Positions 26,519-35,958 of a stretch of 64,000 nucleotides of DNA are shown piece by piece; position 1 is the first letter of the stretch, and the number at the start of each line of letters is the position of its first letter. The stretch is taken from contig NZ_CP082909.1 in assembly GCF_023822025.1 (NCBI RefSeq), forward strand, positions 5,624,001 through 5,688,000, read 5' to 3'. This DNA comes from Endozoicomonas sp. 4G (lineage in GTDB: Bacteria; Pseudomonadota; Gammaproteobacteria; Pseudomonadales; Endozoicomonadaceae). The notes beneath the pieces are model-generated. The model searched no databases. It saw only the letters and a program-made list of their open reading frames with translations, and was not told the DNA's origin. The position numbers and the translations under genes were made by a program.

Positions 26519-27079
26519 ATGAAAAATTCGTTTTTCCTGGCACCGCTGTTATTGCTTTGGTGCTTGTCTACCATCTGCCAGGCTGAAAGCTATTGGAGCA
26601 CCTATTCACCACTCCCAATGGATAAGCCGAAGGCAAGTCAGGAGTATCCATTTACGATCATCACCATGATGCTGCCCGGAAATGGTCAACAACAGAGCCA
26701 ACCACAAAAGGCGCAAAACAAATCATCCGGTCAGCAAGCCTCTGGGGGGTTCACCTTTACAACCAATCCAGGCTCTTCCGGCTCTGGTGGTGGTAACGAG
26801 GGCTCTGGACAACGAGAACATACTTTTGGTTTAAATTGTTACGTCGATTCTTGTCATGGCGTTTGTGAATTGGGAGCGTTATTCGATAGTAGCGATAGCA
26901 GCGATATGAGCGATTTAGATGAATTTTTCATTGGTTCAATTTTGGATTTACTGAGTGACAGATATTTCAACAAAAAATACGACATGAGCGACGAGTACGT
27001 ACATCTTGCCCCTGCAGTGTGTAATGCCCTGGGAGAAGAATGTAAGTATATGGTTGATTGTTGTGCCAGTTGTATCTAA
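26519..27079 (+). CDS. Secreted hypothetical protein, CHGVC family (copy 2)
   Basis: A 186-residue protein with a signal peptide (MKNSFFLAPLLLLWCLSTICQA), a Gly/Ser/Gln-rich middle, and the motif LNCYVDSCHGVCEL shared with the minus-strand protein at 18512-19438. Its tail, absent from the longer copy, adds four more Cys (CNALGEECKYMVDCCASC), giving a Cys-rich exported protein. The pair flanks the aceEF and decarboxylase-fusion genes. The ribosome site is AGTGAGG. Function unknown. Confidence 0.75.
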   Translation: MKNSFFLAPLLLLWCLSTICQAESYWSTYSPLPMDKPKASQEYPFTIITMMLPGNGQQQSQPQKAQNKSSGQQASGGFTFTTNPGSSGSGGGNEGSGQREHTFGLNCYVDSCHGVCELGALFDSSDSSDMSDLDEFFIGSILDLLSDRYFNKKYDMSDEYVHLAPAVCNALGEECKYMVDCCASCI

Positions 27080-27115
27080 AGCTTCAGCTTTGGCTTCAGT
27101 CAATCCCTGTTCTGT

Positions 27116-27613
27116 ATGACTAAGGCGTTAATAAAATTAAATGCACATAAAGGCCTGAACCTGCGTCGGTTCAGACAAGATGTCATCGATGGCTTGAATG
27201 CAGACCGCCAGACTCTGGTAGAGAAGATTGCCCGGCAAGAGATAGAGCGTGTAAACATGATTCTTCAACAAGACTCATCCATAGAAGATAAGTATGAGGC
27301 GGTTGGTAATCTGGCATTAATTTTCTTTGCCCTTTCCGCCAATAATCGAGAAGAAGCCAGTGATCTTTTCTGGGAGGCTTGCTTTAACGATGCAGATGGC
27401 AACCTTAACGATGCAGATGCCAGCCAGACAACTGAGAATGACGAACCCCCTGAACCCTACGTAGACTTTACAACTGAAATCACAGAAAAATATAAATATG
27501 TTTACCGGTCAGTAAGAAATATAAAAGACATTAGTCATTTACAAAGACTGGTTGACAAGATTAAGAACTATTTAATTCCAGATAAGGTTAAAAACGGTAA
27601 ACTTTCAACCTGA
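27116..27613 (+). CDS. Hypothetical protein
   Basis: A 165-residue acidic, mostly helical protein without signal peptide or membrane segment. A segment with DADGNLNDADASQ (about 100-112) is a small internal duplication. I recognise no family. It lies between the CHGVC copy 2 gene (36 bp away) and glnE (30 bp away) on the same strand, so it may be co-transcribed with either. Confidence 0.6.
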   Translation: MTKALIKLNAHKGLNLRRFRQDVIDGLNADRQTLVEKIARQEIERVNMILQQDSSIEDKYEAVGNLALIFFALSANNREEASDLFWEACFNDADGNLNDADASQTTENDEPPEPYVDFTTEITEKYKYVYRSVRNIKDISHLQRLVDKIKNYLIPDKVKNGKLST

Positions 27614-27643
27614 TACGTTTCTGTTTATGGAGATCTTCCATCC

Positions 27644-30600
27644 ATGGAGTTGCCAGATCACAGCCCTGAGCCTATGAAAAGCCCTGAGCCCAAGAAAAGC
27701 CCTGAGCCCAAGAAAAGCCCTGAGCCCAAGAAAAGCCCTGAGCCCAAGAAAAGCCATGAGCCCAAGAAAAGCCCTGAGCCCAAGAAAAGCCCTGAGCTGA
27801 TAAACTGCCCTGCACCGATAAAAACCAGCCTCAGCAGCCAATGGGATCAGTTCCTGGAGACCTGTCGAACAGCCGATCTGGCCAACAGCCCTGACTCGCT
27901 ATCTCCGGAATTTCTCGCCCAACTTTATAAAACCTGGGCGGGCAGCGACTTTGCCTTTGAGCAATGCCTGAAGCATCCGGATCTGGTTTTCCAACTTCAG
28001 CCGTTAGAAACGCCCGAACCGGGCAGGCATCAACAGGCACTTGGCCAGCTGACTCAGCAAGCTCTTAACGAAAACGATCTGATGCGACAACTTCGGGTCT
28101 ATAGAAACCGGGAGATGGTCAAAATCATCTGGCGCGACCTCAACCGCCTGTGCTCCATGCAAGAAACCACGCAGGATCTTTCTGCCATGGCCGATGCCTG
28201 CGTCGATCAGTCATTGAACTGGCTCTATGCCGAAGCCTGTAAAACCTGGGGCACCCCAATGGGAGGCGGCTCTGGAGAAACCCCTCAACCACAAAAGATG
28301 ATTGTGCTCGGCATGGGCAAGCTGGGAGGGCAGGAGCTGAATCTTTCTTCCGACATCGACCTGATGTTCACCTACCCCCACAAAGGTGAAACCGTGGGTG
28401 GGCCTCGCTCCCTGGATAATCAGGAGTTCTTTACCCGGCTTGGGCAGCGTCTGATCAAAGTGATAGACAGTCAAACCGTCGATGGTTTTGTGTTTCGGGT
28501 GGATATGCGACTAAGGCCTTATGGTACCAGCGGTGCCCTGGCCATGAGCTTTTCCGCCATGGAGCAGTATTATCAGGATCAGGGCAGGGACTGGGAACGC
28601 TACGCCATGATCAAGGCCAGAGCCATTGCCGGGGATATCCCGGAAGGTCAGAATCTGCTCAACATTCTGAAGCCATTCACCTTTAGAAAGTACATTGACT
28701 TCAGTGCTATTGCTGCCCTCAGGGATATGAAAACCCTGATTCAAAGAGAAGTGAAGCGCAAAGGCATGCAGGGCAATATCAAACTGGGCCCTGGCGGCAT
28801 CAGGGAGATTGAATTTATTGCCCAATCATTCCAACTGATCCATGGTGGCCGTGACCGAAGTCTTCAGGAGAAAGGGTTGCTCACTATTCTAGGTCTGCTC
28901 TCTCCTCACTACCTGCCGAAAGAGGTCACACAAACGTTAACTGACGCCTATATCTATCTGCGTGATATTGAGCACGCTCTTCAGGCGCTACAGGACAGAC
29001 AGACACAGGAGCTGCCGGTTGATGGTCAGCAACAGGCAAGAATTGCTTTTAGTATGGGGCATCAGGACTGGTCTTCCCTGATGAATACGCTGGATCATCA
29101 CAGGGCGCTGGTGGCACATCACTTTGATGAAGTCATCTCGGTACCGAAAGTCGCCAGCGATCAAGAGCAGACGGCCCAGGAACACTGGCAGCTGCTGTGG
29201 CAGGGCAGCCTCACCGAAGACGAAGAATTAAAGCAGTTTCAGGAACATCCGTTTTCAGAACCGCAGGCATCGAGACAGCGGCTGTTAGCACTCAGGGATG
29301 GCAAAGCCATCACCCGAATCCGCCGCCAGAGTCGTGAGCGACTGGATCATTTCATGCCGTTGCTATTGGAACATATCGGTCGAAGCGAACAGCCTGATCT
29401 GGCCCTGACACGCATCCTTCCTCTTATTGAAAGTGTGGTGCGCCGGACGGCTTACCTGGTTTTGCTGATGGAAAACCCCAAAGCCCTGGAGCATCTGATC
29501 CGCCTGTGCACAGCAAGCCCCTGGATAGCAGACCAGATCGCCCGGCACCCGGCCCTGCTGGATGAATTTCTGGATATTGGTGACCTTTATAACCCACCCG
29601 AAAAAGCGGAACTTGAACACGACCTCAGGCAACAACTGACTCATATTCCGGAAGACGATCTGGAAGCCCAGATGGAAGCATTGCGCTACTTCAAGATGTC
29701 ACACCTGTTAAAAGTAGCGGCAGCCCAGGTTGCTGGCACATTACCCCTGATGAAAGAAAGTGATTACCTGACCTGGATCGCCGAAGCCTTGCTGGATCAG
29801 GTGGTCGGCCTTGCCTGGAAAGCCCTGGTTGAGCGACACGGACACCCTGTCGGTGAAGACGGCTCTACCTGTAACCCCGGCTTTATCATTATTGGTTACG
29901 GCAAACTTGGTGGTATCGAACTGAGTCCGGGATCAGACCTGGATCTGGTGTTCGTGCATAACGGTGCCACCCATAAAGAAACAGACGGCGCCCGCCCTAT
30001 AGAAAGCTCCACATTCTATACACGACTGGGGCAGAGAATCATACACATCCTCACCACCCATACCCCTTCCGGCAGACTCTATGAAGTCGACATGCGTCTC
30101 CGTCCTTCCGGTGCTTCTGGAATGCTGGTTAGTTCACTGACATCTTTTGAAAAGTACCAGCGTAATGAAGCCTGGACCTGGGAGCATCAGGCTCTGGTTC
30201 GGGCCAGGGCAGTGGCAGGTGATAAGCAGCTGGCTGCACAATTTGAATCACTTCGCAAAAGCATTCTGGCGATGGCAAGGGATCCCGTCGTCTTGAAAGA
30301 AGAGGTCATCAAGATGCGTCGTAAGATGCAAGACCATCTGACAAAGTCCCGGCGGAATCAGCAAGGCCAACCCCTCTTTCATTTAAAGCATGGTCGCGGC
30401 GGCATTGTTGATATCGAATTTCTGATGCAATACGCTGTATTAGCTCATGCACACGCTCAGCCCGAGGTTGCACGTTTTCCGGATAACATTCGCATTTCGG
30501 AGTCACTGGAAGAAGCCGGTTACCTCACCGCCAGTGAAGGTCAGGGACTGAGAGAAGCTTACAAATGCCTGAGAAAAGCGGCTCACTCAAAGGCTCTGCA

Positions 30601-30685
30601 AAACGAGCTGCCTTTTGTGGAACCCACTCTGGTAGAACCTTTCACCCAACAGGTTGAAGGGCTTTGGCAACAATGGATGGAATAA
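27644..30685 (+). CDS. glnE: Glutamine synthetase adenylyltransferase/deadenylase
   Basis: GlnE adds and removes AMP on glutamine synthetase in response to the PII protein. Both nucleotidyltransferase domains are present: GMGKLGGQELNLSSDIDLMF (about 222-241) and GYGKLGGIELSPGSDLDLVF (about 750-769), each with the paired Asp residues. At 1013 residues it is about 65 longer than E. coli GlnE (946). The extra length is the N-terminal SPEPKK repeat (residues 7-54). A GGAG site precedes the ATG at 27644. A start after the repeat is possible but no better ribosome site is seen. Confidence 0.95.
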   Translation: MELPDHSPEPMKSPEPKKSPEPKKSPEPKKSPEPKKSHEPKKSPEPKKSPELINCPAPIKTSLSSQWDQFLETCRTADLANSPDSLSPEFLAQLYKTWAGSDFAFEQCLKHPDLVFQLQPLETPEPGRHQQALGQLTQQALNENDLMRQLRVYRNREMVKIIWRDLNRLCSMQETTQDLSAMADACVDQSLNWLYAEACKTWGTPMGGGSGETPQPQKMIVLGMGKLGGQELNLSSDIDLMFTYPHKGETVGGPRSLDNQEFFTRLGQRLIKVIDSQTVDGFVFRVDMRLRPYGTSGALAMSFSAMEQYYQDQGRDWERYAMIKARAIAGDIPEGQNLLNILKPFTFRKYIDFSAIAALRDMKTLIQREVKRKGMQGNIKLGPGGIREIEFIAQSFQLIHGGRDRSLQEKGLLTILGLLSPHYLPKEVTQTLTDAYIYLRDIEHALQALQDRQTQELPVDGQQQARIAFSMGHQDWSSLMNTLDHHRALVAHHFDEVISVPKVASDQEQTAQEHWQLLWQGSLTEDEELKQFQEHPFSEPQASRQRLLALRDGKAITRIRRQSRERLDHFMPLLLEHIGRSEQPDLALTRILPLIESVVRRTAYLVLLMENPKALEHLIRLCTASPWIADQIARHPALLDEFLDIGDLYNPPEKAELEHDLRQQLTHIPEDDLEAQMEALRYFKMSHLLKVAAAQVAGTLPLMKESDYLTWIAEALLDQVVGLAWKALVERHGHPVGEDGSTCNPGFIIIGYGKLGGIELSPGSDLDLVFVHNGATHKETDGARPIESSTFYTRLGQRIIHILTTHTPSGRLYEVDMRLRPSGASGMLVSSLTSFEKYQRNEAWTWEHQALVRARAVAGDKQLAAQFESLRKSILAMARDPVVLKEEVIKMRRKMQDHLTKSRRNQQGQPLFHLKHGRGGIVDIEFLMQYAVLAHAHAQPEVARFPDNIRISESLEEAGYLTASEGQGLREAYKCLRKAAHSKALQNELPFVEPTLVEPFTQQVEGLWQQWME
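27662..27805 (+). repeat. Eight 18-bp tandem repeats at the glnE 5' end
   Basis: Eight 18-bp units (AGCCCTGAGCCCAAGAAA and variants) encode SPEPKK hexads; unit 6 has H for P, and the first and last units are diverged. Unlike the gspJ and gspM repeats the core AAAGCCCTGAGC is read in another frame. Confidence 0.92.
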
Positions 30686-30768
30686 TCCAAAGGCCCGCCA
30701 GCCGTTTGGAATCATCAGCAAAGTATGCTCCAATGACGCGATAATTAGATCACACTGGGAGTTTTCGT

Positions 30769-31695
30769 ATGTCCTTCGCCGATAGAGACGGTGTTATTTG
30801 GTTTGATGGCAAGCTGGTTCCATGGCGAGAAGCACAAACCCACGTTCTGACCCATACTCTGCACTATGGTATGGGGGTCTTTGAAGGGGTTCGGGCTTAC
30901 CATACGGATAAAGGCCCGGCTATTTTCCGTCTGGAAGAACATACTGACCGACTGTTCAGAAGTGCCCATATTCTGGGCATAACCATTCCTTACACCCGTG
31001 AAGAGCTGATGGAAGCCCAAAAGCAGGTGGTTCGCGAAAACGGTCTGGACAGCGCCTATCTCCGACCCATGTGTTTCCTGGGCTCTGAAGGCATGGGTCT
31101 TCGTGCTGACGGATTGACGGTTCACTGTATCATCGCCGCATGGGACTGGCCTTCTTACATGGACCCTGATGCCAAAGAGAAAGGGATCAAAATCCGTACC
31201 TCTTCCTACACCCGTCACCATGTCAATATCACCCTGTGCAAGGCCAAAGCCAATGGTAACTATATGAACTCCATGCTGGCACTGCGCGAAGCCCTGGACA
31301 GTGGCTGTGAAGAAGCCCTGCTGTTGGACAATGAAGGTTACGTGGCCGAAGGCAGTGGTGAAAACGTCTTTATTGTCAAAGGAGATGGCATTCTCTACAC
31401 ACCGGAACTGACGTCCTGTCTGGAAGGGATTACCCGTGATACGATTATCCGTTTCGCCCGGGACCTGGGTCTGGAAGTCAGGGAAAAACGGATTACCCGT
31501 GACGAAGTCTATATTGCCAAAGAAGCTTTCTTTACCGGTACCGCCGCTGAAGTGCTGCCGATTCGTGAGCATGATGGCCGTATCATCGGCAGTGGTCAAC
31601 GCGGCCCCATTACCGAACAGCTGCAAACCATGTACTTTGACCAGGTGCAGGGCAGGCGGGAAGCCTACCCTGAGTGGCAGGCCTATGTGAGTTAA
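30769..31695 (+). CDS. ilvE: Branched-chain amino acid aminotransferase
   Basis: The 308-residue PLP-dependent, fold IV transaminase for leucine, isoleucine and valine. It has the N-terminal DGVIWFDGKLVPW, the substrate loop HTLHYGMGVFEGVRAY, the PLP-lysine region (CKAKANGNYMNSMLA) and GYVAEGSGENVFIV with its conserved Glu. Length and order are those of E. coli IlvE (309). It stands alone, 83 bp after glnE, with its own terminator. Confidence 0.96.
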   Translation: MSFADRDGVIWFDGKLVPWREAQTHVLTHTLHYGMGVFEGVRAYHTDKGPAIFRLEEHTDRLFRSAHILGITIPYTREELMEAQKQVVRENGLDSAYLRPMCFLGSEGMGLRADGLTVHCIIAAWDWPSYMDPDAKEKGIKIRTSSYTRHHVNITLCKAKANGNYMNSMLALREALDSGCEEALLLDNEGYVAEGSGENVFIVKGDGILYTPELTSCLEGITRDTIIRFARDLGLEVREKRITRDEVYIAKEAFFTGTAAEVLPIREHDGRIIGSGQRGPITEQLQTMYFDQVQGRREAYPEWQAYVS

Positions 31696-31735
31696 ATCAC
31701 TCAGTCGGTTGCAACAATTACTGAGTTATTGAACC

Positions 31736-31767
31736 AAAAAGTGGCGTATAATCTGCGCCACTTTTTT
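31736..31767 (+). terminator. Rho-independent terminator after ilvE
   Basis: An 11-bp perfect stem (31736-31746 with 31756-31766, 9-base loop) ends in six T, 41 bp after the ilvE stop. The following 150 bp to waaF contains a short GGATCGGT triplicate (31874-31898) and no gene. Confidence 0.92.
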
Positions 31768-31917
31768 ATTTACCTGTTTGAACTGAAGCTGGACTACTGT
31801 CCAGTCGCTTACCCTGCCATCGGTGACTGCCTGCTCTCACTGAGGGCGGTAGCGTGCCTAATTACAAGAGATCCGGATCGGTGGATCGGTGGATCGGTCC
31901 TCAGGAACTGCTGCAAC

Positions 31918-32961
31918 GTGAAATATTTGATTGTCGGTCCCTCCTGGGTGGGGGACATGGTAATGGCTCAAACTTTGTTCATTGCCCTGAAACGACAACA
32001 TCCAGAAGCTATCATCGACGTGCTGGCACCCGGCTGGAGCCGCCCTATTATTGAGCGAATGCCTGAAGTTCACAGTGGGATCGATATGCCGGTAGGGCAT
32101 GGCAGCCTGAACCTGACCCTGCGCAGAAGAATCGCCAGGGACCTGAAAGCGCAGAGGTACGATCAGGCGATTCTGCTGCCTAACTCACTGAAGTCTGCCC
32201 TGATTCCATGGCTCGCAGGCATTCCTGTCAGAACGGGCTGGCGGGGAGAAATGAGGTATGGTCTGCTTAATGACTTAAGAGTTCTGGATAAAGCGCAATA
32301 CCCTCTGATGGTTGAACGCTTTGTTGCCTTAGCCTATCCGGAAAAGTCACCGCTGCCTTCTCCTCTTCCGAAACCCGCCTTGAGCGTTGATCGCCATAAC
32401 GTTGCCAGGGCACTGCATCGCTATCAACTATCGGATGATGCGCCCATCCTGGCACTTTGTCCCGGCGCTGAATTTGGTCCCTCGAAACAATGGCCCGCCG
32501 GTTACTATGGCGAAGTGGCGTTGACGATGGCCCAGAAAGGCTGGCAAGTATGGTTGTTCGGCTCCGAAAAAGACCGTGCTGTCACCCATGAAATCATGGG
32601 CTATCTGCCTGTAAGCCTGCAAAAACGCTGCTTTAATCTGGCAGGACAAACCACTTTGGCCGATGCCGTTGACCTGATGTCTCTGGCTCATGCTGTGGTT
32701 TCAAACGACTCTGGTCTTATGCATATTGCCGCTGCACTGGCCCGACCGCTGGTGGCTGTTTATGGCTCAACCACCGCCGCACACACCCCGCCAATGAACG
32801 ACAACAGTGAAATACTTTGGCTGGGTCTGGAATGCAGCCCCTGCTTTAAACGAGAATGCCCCCTGGAACACATGAATTGTATGAACCAGCTTGGCCCTGA
32901 GCGGGTGATGGATGCTCTGGAACGACTGTCTGGCGAACAGACCCTGGAGATTCAGGGTTGA
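31918..32961 (+). CDS. waaF: ADP-heptose:LPS heptosyltransferase II
   Basis: A GT9 enzyme adding the second L-glycero-D-manno-heptose of the LPS inner core. I choose the GTG at 31918 (VKYLIVGPSWVGDMVMAQTL), giving 347 residues as in E. coli WaaF (348); upstream in-frame codons to 31729 run through the ilvE terminator and cannot be coding. The nucleotide-binding half has CPGAEFGPSKQWPAGYY and VVSNDSGLMHIAAAL. First gene of the LPS core locus, ending with a 4-base overlap (TTGA) with waaC. Confidence 0.95.
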   Translation: MKYLIVGPSWVGDMVMAQTLFIALKRQHPEAIIDVLAPGWSRPIIERMPEVHSGIDMPVGHGSLNLTLRRRIARDLKAQRYDQAILLPNSLKSALIPWLAGIPVRTGWRGEMRYGLLNDLRVLDKAQYPLMVERFVALAYPEKSPLPSPLPKPALSVDRHNVARALHRYQLSDDAPILALCPGAEFGPSKQWPAGYYGEVALTMAQKGWQVWLFGSEKDRAVTHEIMGYLPVSLQKRCFNLAGQTTLADAVDLMSLAHAVVSNDSGLMHIAAALARPLVAVYGSTTAAHTPPMNDNSEILWLGLECSPCFKRECPLEHMNCMNQLGPERVMDALERLSGEQTLEIQG

Positions 32962-33965
32962 GAGTTCTTATTGTAAAAACCACGTCCATGGGCGATGTGA
33001 TTCACACACTTCCCGCTCTCACCGATGCCGCAGCAGCGATACCGGACATCCAGTTTGACTGGGTGGTAGAAGAAGGGTTTGCAGAAATCCCACGCTGGCA
33101 CCCCGCCGTCGATAAAGTGATACCGGTCGCTGTACGCCGGTGGCGAAAGTCGATACTGAACACCGTCCGCTCAGGAGAATGGCACCGTTTTCGCAAGGAT
33201 CTCAAAGCCAGAAAGTATGATGCCGTTATTGATGCCCAGGGGTTGCTGAAGAGTGCTCTGATTACCCGCATGGCAAAAGGCCCAAATTTCGGGCTGGATA
33301 AAAACTCAGCCAGAGAGCCCGTTGCTGCAAAGTTATACGACTTCCCAAAAACGGTTAACTGGGAACAACATGCCGTTGAGCGTGTACGACAGCTGTTTGC
33401 CAAGTCGCTGAACTACCCATTGCCCGAGCAACCCGGACAGTTTCTGCTCGACCAATCCAGATTCGATGACGATCTGATTAAAAACAAATCCTACGTCGTA
33501 TTTATTCATGGCACCACATGGCCGACTAAACACTGGCCAGAAACCTACTGGTGTCAACTGGCCCAGAAAGTTCAGGCAGCCGGGATGCATATCGTCATTC
33601 CATGGGGCAGCGAAAAAGAGAAAGAGCGCGCCAACTGCATCGCAAAAAGTTCCGATCATATTGAAGTACTGCCGCGCCTCGGCCTGGGCGGTATTGCGGG
33701 CGTCATAGCCAATGCTAAGGCAGCCGTGGCGGTGGATACCGGACTGGGTCATTTGACCGCTGCCCTGGAAACACCGGCTGTTTCTCTTTATGGCCCGACC
33801 CGCCCTGAACGGGTGGGTGCTTATGGCAGCGCCCAGATTCATCTAACCGTTGATCAGTGCCCAAAAAGCCAGCTCCCTAAAGCCGACCCCGAAATCTTTA
33901 CCCCAATGACACCGGATTATGTCTGGCCTTATCTGGAGAAGCTCCTTCAGGAGGAGGCTTCATGA
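32958..33965 (+). CDS. waaC: LPS heptosyltransferase I
   Basis: A GT9 enzyme adding the first heptose to Kdo2-lipid A, 335 residues. The start is TTG at 32958 (MRVLIVKTTSMGDVIHTLPA), overlapping the waaF stop. The donor-binding motif is AVDTGLGHLTAALETPAVSLYG. The next gene (waaG) starts 4 bases inside its end, so waaF-C-G are translationally coupled. Confidence 0.95.
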   Translation: MRVLIVKTTSMGDVIHTLPALTDAAAAIPDIQFDWVVEEGFAEIPRWHPAVDKVIPVAVRRWRKSILNTVRSGEWHRFRKDLKARKYDAVIDAQGLLKSALITRMAKGPNFGLDKNSAREPVAAKLYDFPKTVNWEQHAVERVRQLFAKSLNYPLPEQPGQFLLDQSRFDDDLIKNKSYVVFIHGTTWPTKHWPETYWCQLAQKVQAAGMHIVIPWGSEKEKERANCIAKSSDHIEVLPRLGLGGIAGVIANAKAAVAVDTGLGHLTAALETPAVSLYGPTRPERVGAYGSAQIHLTVDQCPKSQLPKADPEIFTPMTPDYVWPYLEKLLQEEAS

Positions 33966-35095
33966 TATTGGCGTTTGCGCTTTATAAATATTTTCCTTTT
34001 GGGGGGTTGCAAAGAGATTTCCTGAGGATTGCCCTTGAGTGCCAGAAAAGAGGTCATAAGATTCTCGTGTTCACCACCGCTTGGCAGGGTGAACGACCTG
34101 ATGGCTTTGATATCCGGCTTCTTGACGTCAGCGGTCATTCTAACCATGTTCGGATGCAGAGTTTTCAGCGGCAGGTCGGTAAGGCGTTGGCCAATCGGGC
34201 AGAAGTGACGTTGGTGGGGTTTAATAAGATGCCGGGGCTGGATGTTTATTATGCGGCGGATACTTGTTATAAGGAGAAGGCTCTAAATGACCGGGCTTGG
34301 TGGTATCGACTAACACCACGTTACAAAGGCTACTACTGTCTTGAAGAGAGCGTATTTTCCAGTAATTCAAAAGCACTCATTCTGGCTCTGACCCAACATC
34401 AGATAGAGATATTCCATAGATTTTATGGCACACCTAAAAAAAGATTCAGATTATTACCTCCAGGCATAGAAAAAAATACACTAGTAGAAAACCGTGCTCT
34501 GATTCGTCAACATTATCGAAATGAACTAGCAATCGATCAAACTCAGCGAGTCATGCTACTTGTTGGTTCAAGTTTTAAAACGAAAGGTTTGGACCGGGCA
34601 ATAAATACTTTAGCCAGTTTACCATCCAATTTGTTAGATAAAACGACTCTTTTAGTACTAGGTGACGATTGTTCAAAGCACTTTGAGAAACAGGCAAAAA
34701 ATCTAGGATGTATCAATAATATCCACTTCCTTGGGGGAAGAAATGATGTTCAACAGTTGATGCTCAGTGCTGACTTACTGATTCATCCAGCCTACACAGA
34801 AAGTGCTGGCATGGTTCTGCTGGAAGCAATAGCTGCCGGTTTACCTGTGTTGACTACCGATATTTGTGGTTATGCTCCTTATATTTCAGACTCCGAGTCA
34901 GGAATAGTTGCCAGTACACCTTTCAATCAAACTAAATTCAATAAACTAGCCATTAAAATGCTCACTTCAGAACAATGGGCTGAATGGCATAAGAACGCAT
35001 TGAAATTTGCTGAGGAAACGGATTTATATAGTCAACATGCTAAAGCAGCTGATTATATAATTGACTTGGCAAAAAAGAGAGCAGCCCACACATAA
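33962..35095 (+). CDS. waaG: LPS core glucosyltransferase I (WaaG-like, GT4)
   Basis: A 377-residue GT4 enzyme placing the first outer-core hexose on heptose II. It starts MILAFALYKYFPFGGLQRDF, typical of WaaG, and has the C-terminal EX7E donor motif (ESAGMVLLEAIAAGLPVLTT). The first 110 codons have the GC-rich style of the genes before it, while the later part is AT-rich like the genes after it; this may be a recombination joint. It overlaps waaP by one base. Confidence 0.93.
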   Translation: MILAFALYKYFPFGGLQRDFLRIALECQKRGHKILVFTTAWQGERPDGFDIRLLDVSGHSNHVRMQSFQRQVGKALANRAEVTLVGFNKMPGLDVYYAADTCYKEKALNDRAWWYRLTPRYKGYYCLEESVFSSNSKALILALTQHQIEIFHRFYGTPKKRFRLLPPGIEKNTLVENRALIRQHYRNELAIDQTQRVMLLVGSSFKTKGLDRAINTLASLPSNLLDKTTLLVLGDDCSKHFEKQAKNLGCINNIHFLGGRNDVQQLMLSADLLIHPAYTESAGMVLLEAIAAGLPVLTTDICGYAPYISDSESGIVASTPFNQTKFNKLAIKMLTSEQWAEWHKNALKFAEETDLYSQHAKAADYIIDLAKKRAAHT

Positions 35096-35910
35096 TGCTT
35101 TATTTGAGAGATGACTTTAAACAAGCCTGGTCAGGTAAAGATCCTCACCAATTACTGGATAATATGGATGGTGAAGTCTACCGAGCCCTAGAGTCTCGTC
35201 GCACATTCCGCTTTCAGCTGAACGGCTCTTATTATTTCGCAAAAGTACATAGAGGTGTTGGCTGGAAGGCGATTGTTGGGGAACTGATTCGCTTCAGAAA
35301 GCCAGTACTAGGTGCTCTGGATGAGTGGCTTGCATTGAATCGACTGAAGGAGTTGGGCTTAAAGACAATGACTCCAGTTGCTTTTGGTCAAAAAGGCTGT
35401 AACCCAGCCAAACAGCATTCATTCATTGTGACTGAAGCGCTGTCTGATATGTGGACTCTGGAAGACTTCTGTGAAAAGTGGAGAGCAGTACCTCCAGATT
35501 TTATCGTAAAGCAGGCAATCACAAAGAATTTAGCCAATATTAGCCGAATATTGCATGACAATGGTATTAATCATCGTGATTATTACCTCTGTCACTTTAT
35601 GTTAAAGAAGACGACCGACCTGAACCTGGAAGCCCTTGAGTTTTTTCTGATCGATTTACATAGAGCACAGATTAGAAGCTCTTTGCCAGACCGGTGGCGA
35701 TTGAAGGATCTCTCTGGTCTCTATTTTTCAGCCATGGACTATGGTTTTACCCAAAGGGATATTTTTCGGTTTATTAAACTCTATACAAATTTATCATTAA
35801 GGGATGCTCTCACCACTCCCTATTGGCAAAAGATGTGGAAAAAAATAGATAAAAAATCGGCAAAACTCTATAAACGAATGGAGCGAAAAGCCGGTCATCC
35901 AAACTATTAA
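35095..35910 (+). CDS. waaP: LPS core heptose I kinase
   Basis: The 271-residue protein kinase-like enzyme phosphorylates heptose I of the LPS core, which matters for outer membrane stability. The catalytic loop is INHRDYYLCHFML (about 159-171), the metal motif is FLIDLHRAQ, and the ATP-lysine lies in YYFAKVHRG. Length equals WaaP of E. coli and Pseudomonas (265-268). It directly follows waaG, the usual order. Confidence 0.94.
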   Translation: MLYLRDDFKQAWSGKDPHQLLDNMDGEVYRALESRRTFRFQLNGSYYFAKVHRGVGWKAIVGELIRFRKPVLGALDEWLALNRLKELGLKTMTPVAFGQKGCNPAKQHSFIVTEALSDMWTLEDFCEKWRAVPPDFIVKQAITKNLANISRILHDNGINHRDYYLCHFMLKKTTDLNLEALEFFLIDLHRAQIRSSLPDRWRLKDLSGLYFSAMDYGFTQRDIFRFIKLYTNLSLRDALTTPYWQKMWKKIDKKSAKLYKRMERKAGHPNY

Positions 35911-35958
35911 CTTTGATCATCATGAAGGCTTCGGCCTTTCAGTTATAAGAACTCTGTC

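Noticed and set aside
27605-27841. Minus-strand ORF with repeats (RAFLGL)
   Set aside because: Reverse reading of the glnE 5' tandem repeat.
30745-31626. 293-codon minus-strand ORF
   Set aside because: Antisense to ilvE; no ribosome site or family.
31729-31917. Longer start for waaF
   Set aside because: It would translate through the ilvE terminator; the GTG at 31918 fits the family length.
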